Assembly: GCA_029721435.1 (NCBI GenBank)
Contig: CM056583.1
Span: forward strand, 44,917,120 to 44,981,119
DNA: 64,000 nucleotides
Direction: 5' to 3'
Source of the DNA: Gymnothorax reevesii
Lineage: Eukaryota; Chordata; Actinopteri; Anguilliformes; Muraenidae
Shown: positions 1 to 10,989 of the stretch, piece by piece
Layout: every line of letters starts with the position of its first letter
Position numbering within the stretch: the first letter of the stretch is position 1
Position numbers and translations under genes: made by a program
The notes under the pieces: generated by a model
What the model saw: only the letters and a program-made list of their open reading frames with translations
Told to the model about the DNA's origin: nothing
Databases searched by the model: none

Positions 1-308
1 GATAACCAGGGGCAACCGCGCCTCCTCAGTGATAACCAGGAGTGACCGCGCCTTCTCAGTGATAACCAGGGGCGACCGCGCCTTCTCAGTGATAACCAGG
101 GGCGACCGTGCCTTCTCAGTGATAACCAGGAGTGACCGCGCCTCCTCAGTGATAACCAGGAGTGACCGCGCCTCCTCAGTGATAACCAGGGGTGACTGCG
201 CCTTCTCAGTGATAACCAGGGGCGAACGTGCCTTCTCAGTGATAACCAGGAGTGACCGCGCCTCCTCAGTGATAACCAGGAGTGACCGCGCCTTCTCAGT
301 GATAACCA
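1..308. repeat. 30-bp minisatellite, about 10 units
   Basis: A 30-bp unit beginning GATAACCAGG is repeated head to tail about ten times with few substitutions (AGTGACC, GGCGACC or GGTGACT in the middle; CTTCTC or CTCCTC near the end). The unit is a multiple of three and free of stops, so it yields an open frame with an MITRGDRAFSV-like repeat. That frame is a by-product of the repeat and not evidence of a gene. The array runs off the left edge and abuts the truncated outer end of the left LTR of the next element. Confidence 0.95.
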
Positions 309-311
309 TAA

Positions 312-739
312 CAACTTAAACAAATTTATTCTTCACTGATTTGGTCCAAAAATTTCCACAAATAATCCAGTGTGTAATCTTAAAACACTCTAATGCGACT
401 ATGTAACTCTGATGCCAAAACAAAAACTCTCCCTCACTGAGCAAAATCACAGCATTTATAAAGACTAGGATTATTCTGGAAAGATTTACAGGAGTCCTGG
501 GTGATCCAGCCCATTCCAGGCAAGAAGAAGCCAGAAACCTCTAGAAAGCACTAGTGTATTTCATCACAAACAAGTGGTGTTGCATCAGATCATGTTTTTC
601 TACAGACATATCGCCAGAGGGTGCCAAATAATGAGCAAAATAAACAAATAGCTGACCAGTAAGGCAGCACAAATAGTATGTAAAAAATCTCTATTTAAAA
701 TTATATACAGTACTTTACATAAAACACTCAAACATAACA
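312..739 (-). repeat. 3' LTR of the Gmr1-like element, truncated
   Basis: Aligns through most of its length with 4731-5192; shared blocks include GGTCCAAAAATTTC, CTCTCCCT.ACTGAGC and AGAGGGTGC.AAAT. The inner end reads TGTTATG on the minus strand, beginning with the expected TG. The outer ~30 bp present in the other LTR are missing, and the minisatellite starts there instead, so no target-site duplication can be checked. Confidence 0.85.
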
Positions 740-752
740 CCTCCCCTCTTTT
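740..752 (-). other. polypurine tract
   Basis: On the minus strand AAAAGAGGGGAGG lies immediately before the TG that starts the 3' LTR. This is the expected place and composition for the plus-strand DNA primer of an LTR retrotransposon, and it fixes both the LTR boundary and the element's orientation. Confidence 0.75.
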
Positions 753-912
753 AGAAAAGAAAGGTTCGCTAAAAGCTTTCTTTTGTTAAAATTAACACGG
801 TTTTATAATCAGTATGATCTTGAAACTTCACACATAAAGTATCATTGATCATTATAACAATCATACACATAACAACCCATGCAATTTTCACAATCAAATA
901 GAGAAGTAAAAC

Positions 913-1385
913 TTACATGCGTGTAAGTGCATCTGGAAAGTGCAAAATAACAACATTATCTTTTCCTCTGATGTGATAAATATCTGAATCATACTCTTGC
1001 AACAGTAAACTCCATCTCACTAATCTTTGATTCCTGTTTTTGATCTTATGCAAGAATGTGAGGGGATTATGATCACGTTGATAGAAGTAGCTGAACAAGT
1101 CAAGTAGACTTCAAAATGTTGTAAAGCCAAAGCAAGTACCAAACATTCTTTTTCAATTGCTGAATAGTTTTTTTGATGTTTTTCAAACTTTTTGGAAAAG
1201 TAACAAACAGGGTGATCTCCTCCATCAGTGTCTTCTTGCAGTAAAACTGCACCTGTACCAATATCACTGGCATCAACAGCCAACTTGATCTCCTTTTTGA
1301 AATTAGGAAATAAGAGAACTGGTGCATTTTTGAGGATAGCTTTCAGTTGGTCAAAGGAATTTTTAATCCCAAACAAATTTTGCAT
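913..1385 (-). pseudogene. RNase H domain of the Gmr1-like pol
   Basis: Two overlapping minus-strand frames encode the RT-connection and RNase H part of pol. Visible motifs: LAVDASDIGTGAVLLQ (first catalytic Asp region), YFSKKFEKHQKNYSAIEKE, then in a second frame FSYFYQRDHNPLTFL and YHIRGKDNVV followed by DALTRM, the usual end of gypsy RNase H. The change of frame near 1100 shows a frameshift. The domain is terminal in pol, consistent with integrase lying upstream. Confidence 0.85.
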
Positions 1386-1640
1386 TGTTCTTCAGTAAAT
1401 TTGTCAAAGGTTCAGAAATGATGGAATTTCAGAATTTTCTGTAGTAGCCAGCTATCCTTAGAAATTTCATAAGTGGTCTTTTAGTTGTAGGTTCAGGAAA
1501 TTCAGTGATTACTTTTTCTTTTGCATCAATTGGTTTGACTTGACCCTGTCCTACAATATGACCTAAGTAAATAACTGTAGCTTAACAAGAGTCACTTTTA
1601 ACAAAGTTGTAGTCAGCTTATTATCATTCACTCACTGAAA

Positions 1641-2275
1641 TTAGTCACTGATGTAGGTGAGGTGCTCTTGGAAGCTGTCGCTGGTGATGATTATGTCATA
1701 AATGTAGGCCTCACTTCCTAGTAGTCCAGCAATCACTCTGTTTACCAGGCATTGAAAGGTAGCTGGAGAATTTTTCATCCCAAAGAGCATCACCTTGTAT
1801 TGGTATAATCCATACAAGCCAGAGATTTCCTTTGCTCTGTTTATTACAGGGATCTGCCAGAAGCCCTTGAGGAGATCAAACTTGGTGACATACTTTGACT
1901 GTGTAACCTTGACAATGCAGTAATCCATCCTGAGAATAGGATATGAGTTTGTTTTTGATAGAGTACTCACCTTCAGTCTGTCACAATTCTATATGTTCCA
2001 TTGGGTTTAGGAACTAGGATGCATGGAGAACTCCAGTCACTGTTACTTAGTTCAGCAAAGTCATTTTCAAGCAGGTATTTGACTTCTTGTTTAAGGTATT
2101 TCTGCTTCTCTGGATTCATTCTATAAGGAAGCTGTTTTACAGGCTTGGCATTATCTTGTAGGATGAAATCGTGGTAAACCATATCAGTTCTCGATGAAAC
2201 GTCAGGGAATATGTGACTATATTCAAATATGAGCTGCTTTAGCTGTTGTTGTTGAAAAGGGTCCAGGTGGGACAA
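1641..2275 (-). pseudogene. reverse transcriptase domain of the Gmr1-like pol
   Basis: Two nearly contiguous minus-strand frames (2275-1973, 1970-1641). The first carries KQLPYRMNPEK and WSSPCILVPKPNGTYRIV, typical of the RT fingers. The second has KFDLLKGFWQIPV with the first catalytic Asp, and FGMKNSPATFQ. The usual Y-x-D-D box reads EAYIYDIII, so the first Asp of the pair is replaced by Tyr; with the frame breaks this marks a dead enzyme. Confidence 0.9.
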
Positions 2276-2512
2276 CTTGCAGTCAATATTTTGAAGAATG
2301 TCTGAATTTAAGTTTGTCTAGACTAAGTTCATTTTCCAAGGGGCAGTCACAATCTTCTTCAGTTCAGTTGTATTTACCACATTGACTGGATTTTGCTGAG
2401 TGCCTCAGTCAATGTATTCTTTCAGCATGTTGATGTGACACATTAATTTTTGTTTCCTCCTTCCAGGGGTTAAAATTACGTTTTTTAGATCACTGATCTT
2501 TTTGAGGACAGT

Positions 2513-3541
2513 TTAAGGGCTGAAATATCGGGCTCTTAGAGGGTTTCCAGGACTTGGCAAAAGTGCAAGCACTTTGTCACCAGCTTTAAAACATCCGTCT
2601 TGGGAATAATGGTCATATCTGGTATTCATTTTGCCCTGAGCCTCTCTGAGATTAGACTTAGCAAAATCACAAGCTTTCGAGAGATGATTACGGAAGTCAG
2701 GGAAATACTGAAGCAAGTTCATTGGGACAGCGTCTTTGGCTAACAAATTTTCCTTCAGAAGCTTCAGAGGTCCATGGACTGTATCCCCAAAATCAAGCTC
2801 AAAAGCACTGAACCCAAGAGACCCCTGAAGAGCTTCATGGGCAGCAAACAAAAGAAGATGGACACCTTCATCCCAGTCTTTCTCGATTTCAAGGCAGTAG
2901 GTCCTTATCATGTCCTTCAGGGTTTGATGGAACCTCTACAAAGCACCTTGACTCTCAGGATGGTAAGCTGATGACCTGTATCATTAAATACCAAGCTCAT
3001 GCATACCTTGCTGACATATGCCAGACATGAAATTTGACCCTTGATCAGACTGAATAGACATAGGAAGACTAACAAAGCAGAAAAACTTAGTAAGAGCCTT
3101 GATGATAGTCTTCGCTTTGATGTTACGAAGTGGAATTGCCTCAGGAAACCGAGTGGAAGCACACGTGATAGTCAGTAGGTACTCACAACCAGACCTAGTC
3201 TTTGGCAATGATCCAACACAGTCAATGATGATCTGACTGAAAGGTTCTTCAAAAGCGAGAATGGGCTTGAGTCGAGCCTTTGGAATATTCTGATTCAGCT
3301 TCCCAACCAGTTGACAATTATGACAGGATTTGCAGTACCCCGGTACATCAGACCTCATGGAAGGCCAGAAGTGGTTCCTGACACGTTGAAGGGTCTTCTT
3401 AATAGTCAAATGACCTGGCATAGGATTGTCATGGGTCAGACTAAGAGTTTCCTGATAAGACTTTGGACGAACAATTGGATGAGTGATCATCCACTCATCA
3501 TCTGTAGAAACATCAGGTGGACGCCACTTTCTCATAAGCAC
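2513..3541 (-). pseudogene. integrase domain of the Gmr1-like pol
   Basis: The frame 3541-2984 shows the HHCC zinc-binding region (THDNPMPGH ... YCKSCHNCQ), the first catalytic Asp in IIIDCVGSLPKTRSG and the second in QSDQGSNF. After a frameshift near 2950 the sequence continues with remnants of the glutamate block and the C-terminal part (frame 2911-2513, DWDEGVHLLLFAAHEALQ). The domain is upstream of RT on the same strand. In Gmr1-like elements a zinc-knuckle and protease segment separates gag from integrase; here the spacer is too short for them, so I infer an internal deletion. Confidence 0.9.
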
Positions 3542-3601
3542 ATGATGATTAGAAGTGTTATTAGAAGAAGTCTTGGACTGAGACTTGCCTTGAAATTTAG
3601 A

Positions 3602-4571
3602 AAAAATGAAGACTTATGAGTCAATACATAATTATCAGCCAGGGAGGAAACATCTTGCATTGGCTTGTTTCTTCTCAAGGAAAGTCTTGATATCAGGCTG
3701 GATACACCTTTTGAATTCCTCAACCAGAATAAGTTGCCTCATTCTGTCAAAATCTTTCTCAACTTTCATGGAATTACACCACTGATCAAACAACTGTTCC
3801 TTCAACCTGCCAAATTCAACATGAGTTTGACTGGCTTCCTTGCAAGAATTCCTAAATGTTTGCCTGTAAGCCTCAGGGACCAATTCATAACCCTTCAGAA
3901 TGGCAGATTTGACAAAATCATAATCAGAACACTGTTGGACAGATAACTGGTTGTAGATTTTCCTAGCTTTACCAGAAAGAGCACTTTGTAACATCATTGT
4001 CCAATGCTCTTTTGGCCATTTCAAATTTTAAGCAATTTTCTCAAAATGGGTACAGTATTGGTCTACATCATTTTCTAGGAAGGGAGGAGCTGATGTGTTT
4101 AACCACATAAAAAGGATCAGAAAGTCCAAAAGATTTTGTCACAGTACCTGCTTCCATTTTCTTCATTTCCAGTTCATACTGCAAGTGCATCCTTTTTTCT
4201 ACCAGTTCTCTCTCCTACTCCAAACATCTTTCTTCCTGTTCTCTCTCCTTCTCCAACCTTGTTTCTTCTAGTTCTTTCTCCAACCTTCTTTCTTCCAGTT
4301 CTAGTTGTTTCTGGTGTAGCTGCATCTTAAGTCTTTGCAGCTCCGTTGCCGGCACCTCCACATCTTTAATTAATTCTGCTGTTTCTTCCCTAAAGTTATC
4401 TTCATCAATGAAATGTTGCACCAAAATGTTGAATATTTCTTGTTTCTTCATTGATGATTTCATATGAGATAATCCAAGGATTGAGGGTATGTGCATCAAG
4501 TCCTACTGCCTTGCCAGCACAATTGATGCCTGGGTTGGAGTTTTCAAAAAACTTTCAACATCAAAAGTCAT
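3602..4571 (-). pseudogene. gag of the Gmr1-like element with SCAN-related region
   Basis: The likely start is the ATG at 4571 (MTFDVESFLKTPTQASIVL), followed after one stop by MKKQEIFNILVQHFIDEDNF and a Glu/Lys/Arg-rich coiled coil (about 4215-4350). The frame 4024-3635 (WPKEHWTMMLQSALSGKA; YELVPEAYRQTFRN) resembles the Gmr1-like capsid region related to vertebrate SCAN domains. Coding is broken around 4030-4215. No CCHC knuckle is visible downstream. Confidence 0.8.
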
Positions 4572-4672
4572 GATTGCTGGTTTTTTTTCAAATAGTCACA
4601 AGATTTAAAATAATAGTTCAGCTTTAATCTTTGGTGGTTGATCCAATGAATGGTAATAACAGTAATTCCAAT

Positions 4673-4692
4673 GAATCTCGATGGGAACTCCA
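4673..4692 (-). other. primer-binding site resembling tRNA-Gln 3' end
   Basis: On the plus strand AATCTCGATGGGAACTCCA ends in CCA just inside the right (5') LTR and resembles the T-arm, acceptor and CCA end of vertebrate tRNA-Gln (ATCTCGGTGGAACCT plus CCA) with a few substitutions. Its position supports a minus-strand element. The tRNA assignment is from memory and the site is degenerate. Confidence 0.55.
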
Positions 4693-4700
4693 ATTTTTTA

Positions 4701-5192
4701 TGACTAGAAAAACACAAAGAAAACCAGCAATCACATCTTAAGCTAATTTATTCTTCACTAATTAGGTCCAAAAATTTCTACAAATAATCCACTGTGTAAT
4801 CTTATACTAACACTAATGCCACTATTTAAGTCCTGATGCAAAAACAAAAACTCTCCCTTACTGAGCAAAATCACAGCATTTATAAAGACTAGGATTATTC
4901 TGGGAAGATCTACAGGAGTCCTGGGTGATCTGGCCCCATCCAGGCAAGAAGAAGCCAGAAAGTTCTAAAAAGCACTAGCCTATTTCATCACAAACACGTG
5001 GTATTGCATTATGATGTGTTGCCACAAATAGACTATTATACAGACATACCACCAGAGGGTGCTAAATGATGAGCAAAATAAACAAATAGCAGACCAGTAA
5101 TGCTGCACAAATAGTATGGAACAAATAGTATGTAAGAAATCTCCATTTACAAATGATATACAGTACTTTACATATAATACTCATACATAAAA
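4701..5192 (-). repeat. 5' LTR of the Gmr1-like element
   Basis: Direct repeat of 312-739 and more complete on its outer side; it begins TGACTAG on the plus strand. It contains a small internal duplication (AAATAGTATG at about 5109 and 5124) absent from the other LTR. Many substitutions between the two LTRs show age. Confidence 0.85.
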
Positions 5193-5199
5193 TCCTGAC

Positions 5200-5480
5200 T
5201 CAAAACTTTTTTCATTCCTTGGCTTTTAACCCAGCATGAGAGTTGTGTGGTCACTGTTTTTGTTTTAACTCCTGTTTTTATTGTGTCTGAGCCAATTGTT
5301 TTTTGTTTTTATGTATATGTGTTTTATATATTTTATAGTGCTTTTTACTTTGAGTATCTTATGTGTTCTATTTATTAATTTTATTTATCTATTTATTCTT
5401 TTTTTTTTCTCTGTGCAGCACTTTGGTAACCTTTGTGTTTTTAAAATGTGCTATAAAAATAGTGGATTGAACATGAAGCA
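5200..5480 (+). mobile_element. possible LINE 3' tail
   Basis: T-rich sequence ending CAGCACTTTGGTAACC ... AATGTGCTATAAAAATA, a motif frequently seen at the 3' end of CR1/L2/Rex-type fish LINEs. No coding remains. Family assignment is by recall of the tail only. Confidence 0.35.
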
Positions 5481-5489
5481 ATAAAGCAA

Positions 5490-7990
5490 GTAGCAGCAGT
5501 GCAGCAGATAAAGGCAAAAAAGAAAGTCCCTTGACTGAGGCAGTTAAGGTGGCTGGACCACTGGACTATAGAAACGGACACTCAGGCGGATGTGTGGGAG
5601 AGAGCTAACATTTTCAAGTATTGTGCAATAATTTGAAAAGATGTTGTCGACAGACAGACGGGAACTGGTGACATCTGTAGCAGGGGTGATAAATGCAGTT
5701 AAAGATGTAAAATTCAGAAACAGAAAGAATCCAGATTATTGTCAAAGTAGCCATCCATCATCTGGCTATAAGAGGTGTAAGGTTTAAGGAAGTCAGGGAT
5801 GAGTTAAGTATTCAGGCAAATCCAAAAAAACGCAATGTACTGGGTACTTTGAATATCAATGTTAGTCCCCCAGTGGAACTCAGTAAAGTTGATTGATAAT
5901 GTTCATCTAAAGTGGGAAGAAAAAAAAACAGATCTGTTGCGAATCCAAGAGTCATAGTTGAAACGAAGCTTATATTTCAAAATAGATGGGTATGTCACAA
6001 TCAGGCAGGACAGGAAAGGTGGGGCAGGAGAGTGTTGTGTCACCTTCGTGAAAGACAGCATCTCCTATAGAACTATTGATATTAAAACTGAGCATGTGGT
6101 CATTGAGGTGTGAGCAGAAACGCAGCACCTGGTAATGAATTTCTATAATCGATGCAGAAAATTGGCATTAAAACTCAGTACAGCAGACTTTAGTGAGCAG
6201 AAGTAATTATGTGACTGGCTTGTGCGTAAGGGACCATTTGACGGGAACATTACGCAGTACACAGTAAAATAAATATAGCGCAGATTCAGTTCATAGAGTG
6301 CACTGGAGGGAAAGTGATTTTTGGAAAAGCCAACTGGGGAAAGTTAATGAGTGTCAGTGATAGAAATTTATATTAATATATGAGATGAATGAAAATATGA
6401 ATACAGAAATCAATAAAAGTAAAATAATGCAGGGTATTACGTGAGCTGTAATTCTGTAAGTTCAATTCATAAGAGCACATGCAGGACAAACAAGAAAATA
6501 GCACCCTGGTGAGATGACAAGTGCAGACTAGCACTACAGAGTATGAACAAAGCATTTAAACTGCTCTGAGGATTGACACAGGGGCAGTGACATGCATCAA
6601 GTTGAGACAGGAGAAATGTGGCTGTGGCTCCATAGGAAATATCTACCAACCAATGACAGGATAAATCAAAGGGGATACAAAGAAACTCATTCAACTAAGA
6701 GGGTCTTGGAAGCTTGTTCAAAGAGGGATGAAGGGACAAAAACAAGTTTTGGGAGGGAAGAAGCTTGTTCAAAGAGGGATGAAGGGACAAAAACAAGTTT
6801 TGGGAGGGAAGGTAGGGATATAGAAGATCAAATGAGAGTTCATGAACTTGAATTTTGTTCAACTGTGCTGTGGCCTGTGAGTCCAGACTGGATGCTGCAA
6901 ACCTTTGTTCAGATGTGGAATTCTCAGTGTTTAGCACATAGATAAAACAGCAGATTACCTTCAGCAATATTCAAGATATAGGGATAGGAATTGTGGTGAT
7001 AGTGTACAATTTTTTGGAGTTGAGACAGCAGATCTTTAAACAGAGGCAACAAGGGCGGTAAAGGTAATTCCCAGTCACCATATTGAAGTCAATTAGTAAA
7101 TATGAGATTAAATTGGAACTCCAGAGTCCCAGCAGACAGATTGTGAGTGTGGATGCGATGGATCTAATTGGAGTTCTTTTAGTATTAGAGTGGGCGAAAG
7201 ATGAGATGACAAATGAAACACCCATTAGTAGTCACTCAGTTTCAGCACTGACAAACATCAAGACTGGGTCAGGTTGAAATCATCCAGGTTTAATATATGA
7301 GCTGCTGTTTACTAAACCAAGGTTAACCAAGGAAAAACACCAAGTTCACGTGGGTATCAGCATACTCTGGAATTCAGGAAAATGAGAACACAAACAAGCG
7401 AAAAAAGGAGGCAGTCAAGGGAGAATGTGTGGATAATAATGTTAAACTTTCAAAATCAGAGGGGAAGAGCATAGTTCGGTTGGAAATAATCAGAAATTGG
7501 CAACAGCATTGCAAACACTATTGCAAAATAGGGAAGACAATTACATGGAATACAACTTAAAGCAGGCATAGACATAAATAGTGGAAGCAATAATAAAGCA
7601 AATAATTTCAAGCAGAGGTAGAACTGATCACAGAAAGCCAAATAATGCCATATTTATTACTGGAAAACACCCAACGACCTTTGTAATCAACACCAGGGGA
7701 AAGAGACAGTGGAGCACATCCTGATCTTGAGCAGGAAATTTGTAGATGAAACAGGGGCAATTTTAACAGGTCTACAGAGGCTTGGACAAGAGGCAAGGGT
7801 CAAGGATGAGCTTCAGCGCGAGGACAGGACGGAGGGTTAAACATTGATTCAGATTTTAGAGAGACTAACTGCACTAATTCGGCAGTCTCAAAGAATCGGA
7901 CAGAATTGACGATTAAATCCAGAGGGTGGCAGTAATGAGCGTGAAGGAGTTTAAACTTAACGTCAAAGAAGAAGAAGAAAACAAATTCCT
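5490..7990 (+). pseudogene. decayed I/Nimb-like LINE
   Basis: Multiply frameshifted remnants lie in the right order. At about 5980-6260 is an endonuclease fragment (DGYVTIRQDRKGGAGECCV). At about 6490-6570 comes APW.DDKCRLALQSMNKAFK, typical of the segment after the endonuclease in I-clade elements. At about 7200-7400 is an RNase H fragment (SSHSVSALTNIKTGSG; PGLIYELL), and at 7690-7760 a terminal ETVEHILILSRKF-like block. The RT core is largely lost. The 3' end (GGTGGCAGTAATGAGC ... AAAGAAGAAGAAGAAAA) is a short GAA tail. No frame is functional. Confidence 0.7.
6710..6811 (+). repeat. 51-bp tandem duplication
   Basis: The unit starting AAGCTTGTTCAAAGAGGGAT occurs twice, 6710-6760 and 6761-6811, with no differences I could see. 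It lies in the degraded middle of the LINE and is probably a recent local duplication. Confidence 0.9.
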
Positions 7991-8015
7991 GTCGTAACAT
8001 CCTTGTTGGGTTTTC
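7991..8015 (+). other. speculative 5' UTR exon end for c18orf32
   Basis: A consensus donor GTAAGT begins at 8016, just downstream of the LINE tail. The following sequence is rich in GCTAGC/GTTAGC words, as is common after first exons in teleosts. The first coding exon of c18orf32 starts behind an acceptor at 10212, so a 5' UTR exon must lie upstream. This is only one candidate; no transcript evidence is available here. Confidence 0.2.
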
Positions 8016-8852
8016 GTAAGTATACAGCAAGCTAGCCAGCTAATTACGGAGAAATCTTTCTAAATTAGGTAAGTCAGATTTTAACTGCCTTTTATTACTA
8101 TCAACAAGACAGCTGGAATCCGCAAATTAAACAATTTTATTTTCCAGCTTGCGAATGTGATTCATTTTTCGGACTTATCTAGGTAGCTACGTAACTTAAT
8201 GTCACTGTTTGGTGACGTTAGCTAAGAAGCTAGTTTAGTGTGTTTACGTTCCAACATAGCTGGCGCTAGCTAACTAGCCAGTAATTTGGCCTCTTGTCTT
8301 TCTACCGCGAATACCTGCATCCAAAACTAAAATCCACTTTAATGGCAAGTCGGCGTTTCTGTCATCCACTCCAGACATCTCTCAGTTTCGGCAGTTGGCT
8401 AACTTGCTTTAGCGAAGCTCACCAGAATATTCTCACTCTTCAAGAAGAGCGATGACTTGACAGCGTGAAATGAGACTTCTTTTTTAGTGCTAACTGACAG
8501 GTCTTTTGTGGCTGGAACAATATTCTTGGACTTTTACTTTCTGAACCTGGATTATACACTTCTGCTTTGGGGGACAAAAAAGCGTCTACCCCTTCCTTTT
8601 AAAATTGTTCCCCCATCATTCTAAACCCCCTTCTCACTCATAAAAACCCCCCAAAAATATTTGTGCCCCCTTTTAAAATTATTCTGGCCAAAAAAAAACC
8701 CAAAAAAAGTGGAGGTTGTGAATGGTACTCTTACCAAAATAACTTCTAAATCGCCGTAAAAAATATATATATTTTTTTCAGTGGCGGCTGGTGAACTGGC
8801 GATGGGGGAGGGACATCAACAGGTGTGGTCAGCTTTCAGTAATTATGCACAC

Positions 8853-9510
8853 TAGGGTTGCGCCGATCGTGTATCGCGATTTTTTTTAAGGCGTAGCATC
8901 ACCACCTGCTGCCATGGGGCGAACATCCGAGCTATCCCTTTTCCTTCCCGTCGCAGGTTGAACGAAGTGCGGAACATCAGAGGGCATTTGAAATGCTTCC
9001 GGAAAAAAACTTGACCGACATCAGTATTTTTCGGATAAATGCTGCACGGAGCCTAGTAAAGGACTAGCTACAGAGTCGCCTCCTATTAACCAATTAGGCA
9101 ACTCTCAGAAAAGCAAACCTGTTCCCATTTACTTTGCTTGATTGACAATCAAATGCTGGATCTGTTTACACTCCAAGTTGAATGAGTAGAGCTGTTTAGA
9201 CAGCATGTTTGATTGATGCATTTCGAAATTTGAATGGCCATAGAACAGCAGATTTGCATGAATGCGATTGTCATTGCCACGCGATTTCGTGCAACTGATC
9301 ATTTATATCTCACATTCTTGTTTCATCCGCTTATGGGGTAGAGGAAGATTTTTTTCTAATTATTCAAACTGGAATTCTTTCAATCTAACACCGTAGCCCA
9401 GTTAGGTTTGTCTGCTTTTCACCATCACATCTTAATCGTTATAGGCCACTGAAATTGCTTGATTGTTATTTAGACCAAGTACACGGGAGCAGATATAAGG
9501 AAGGGCAGAG
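8853..9510. mobile_element. hAT-like non-autonomous element, copy A
   Basis: Starts TAGGGTTGCGCCGATCG, a hAT-type terminus, and shares internal blocks with copy B at 22293 (GGCG.A.CATCCGAG, CATCA.AGGGCAT, GCTTCCGG.AAAAAA, TGCTGCACGGA) and the element at 32189 (GTACACGGGA). The right end is not recognisable, so the end coordinate is approximate. Confidence 0.5.
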
Positions 9511-10126
9511 CACCTGCAATTAGCGAAATCTCAGAGCAAGTAGCCCTATTGGATAGCGTGGCGTCAACTGGTCACATTCAGCAGAAATTTGCAAATGCAG
9601 TTGACAATCGGGGTATTGTTCGCTTATAGTGTGGTCCTTGCAGAACATTCTGAGATAGTGAATTTCAACATGGGTTGCCCCCTCTAATATGATTTTTTTT
9701 TTTGGACAAGCTTGGAATTTTAAACCCATGTCAAAACCAGAAGCGTTGAAGTTGCCAATCTGAGGAAAATGACTGTACTGCAAAAAGTGCTTCATTTCCT
9801 ATGACTTTTACTCTTTTGAATGAATGTCTCGCATAGCTCGCCGATATGTACTCCAGCAAGTGACAACAACTGAAATTATGAGGGCTGGTTACAGTATAAT
9901 GGAACTATCCTTGAGAAAACAACTCGCCAAAATGATTTAATCCACAAAAGAGGCTTCCAACATCATTGATGATATCACTGCGTCAAAGCTAAGCAAGCAT
10001 TGATACAAGGTTCTGGCAGGAATTACCCACCGTTTGTAACATACTTCAGAGCTTCAGTGAAAAATGTCACTTCAATAGTTCATGAACTTGCAGTCGTATC
10101 ACTGATTGAAGTGTTCTGTTCGGTGA

Positions 10127-10429
<303 letters not shown>

Positions 10430-10519
10430 TAGTATGCATACATTTGCACCTAAACAAATGCAGTACATGGCCTGCTCAACCAGAATCATGGAAATAATCA
10501 AAGTGTCAGTCCTCCGCAA

Positions 10520-10690
10520 GCTGCCAGGTTAGCTCACTCTGTTAAAGTGCCGCACTGCGGAGCATTAGTGACTACCACAGTGCTGGTCTGATCCCCGGTT
10601 GTACCAGCCAACAATGGTCAGCAGCTTTTTCAGAGCAACGCTCAATTGTCTTCGGGCTGCAGGGAAAACAAATTGGAAAGGGACTGGCGG
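10520..10690 (+). mobile_element. tRNA-derived SINE head
   Basis: TTAGCTCACTCTGTTAAAG resembles an RNA polymerase III A box and GCTGGTCTGATCCCCGGTTG a B box at tRNA-like spacing, followed by a non-tRNA body (about 10600-10690). The GC-rich stretch at 10700-10980 (CACCTCCTGTTGGCC ...) may be a further part of the SINE body. It lies in the c18orf32 intron. Confidence 0.5.
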
Positions 10691-10989
10691 GATGGGATAG
10701 TAAAACATAGTTGCTTTATTCATTGCTCAAGCACCTCCTGTTGGCCAGACAGGCGCTCATCAGTGAGATTCTAAGCTTGCTCATGTTCGGGTATCCTCCG
10801 CCCTCATTCTGAACTTGCGAAGTTTCAGCCAATGAGTATAAAGAAGCAGCCGCTGACAGGTGCCTGCCTCGGAGGAGAGCTGCGAACTGTCTCGCTCTAC
10901 CGAGTTGGCAACATGGGGTGGCCGACGAACAAGCCTTGTACATCGTTCTTGAACTGGGCATTCCAAATTTGGGTGGGATTGGAAATGCC

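Larger units (their letters stand above)
312..5192 (-). mobile_element. Gmr1-like Ty3/gypsy LTR retrotransposon, degenerate
   Basis: Two similar LTRs flank minus-strand gag and pol remnants. Reading the minus strand 5' to 3' the order is gag (4571-3602), integrase (3541-2513), reverse transcriptase (2275-1641) and RNase H (1385-913). Integrase therefore precedes RT, opposite to ordinary Ty3/gypsy and matching the Gmr1-like group of deuterostome elements, whose Gag is the known source of the vertebrate SCAN domain. A primer-binding site resembling tRNA-Gln lies inside the 5' LTR and a purine tract lies next to the 3' LTR. Frameshifts, stops and an apparent deletion between gag and integrase make it non-autonomous. 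The LTRs have diverged clearly, so the insertion is not recent. Confidence 0.9.

Noticed and set aside
1..308. CRISPR-like array
   Set aside because: Repeats are contiguous with no unique spacers, and the window is from a vertebrate.
29..319. 96-codon open frame of MITRGDRAFSV repeats
   Set aside because: Entirely a by-product of a 30-bp minisatellite; no start context, splice sites or homology.
10520..10640. functional tRNA gene
   Set aside because: A and B boxes are present but the cloverleaf is broken and a SINE body follows.
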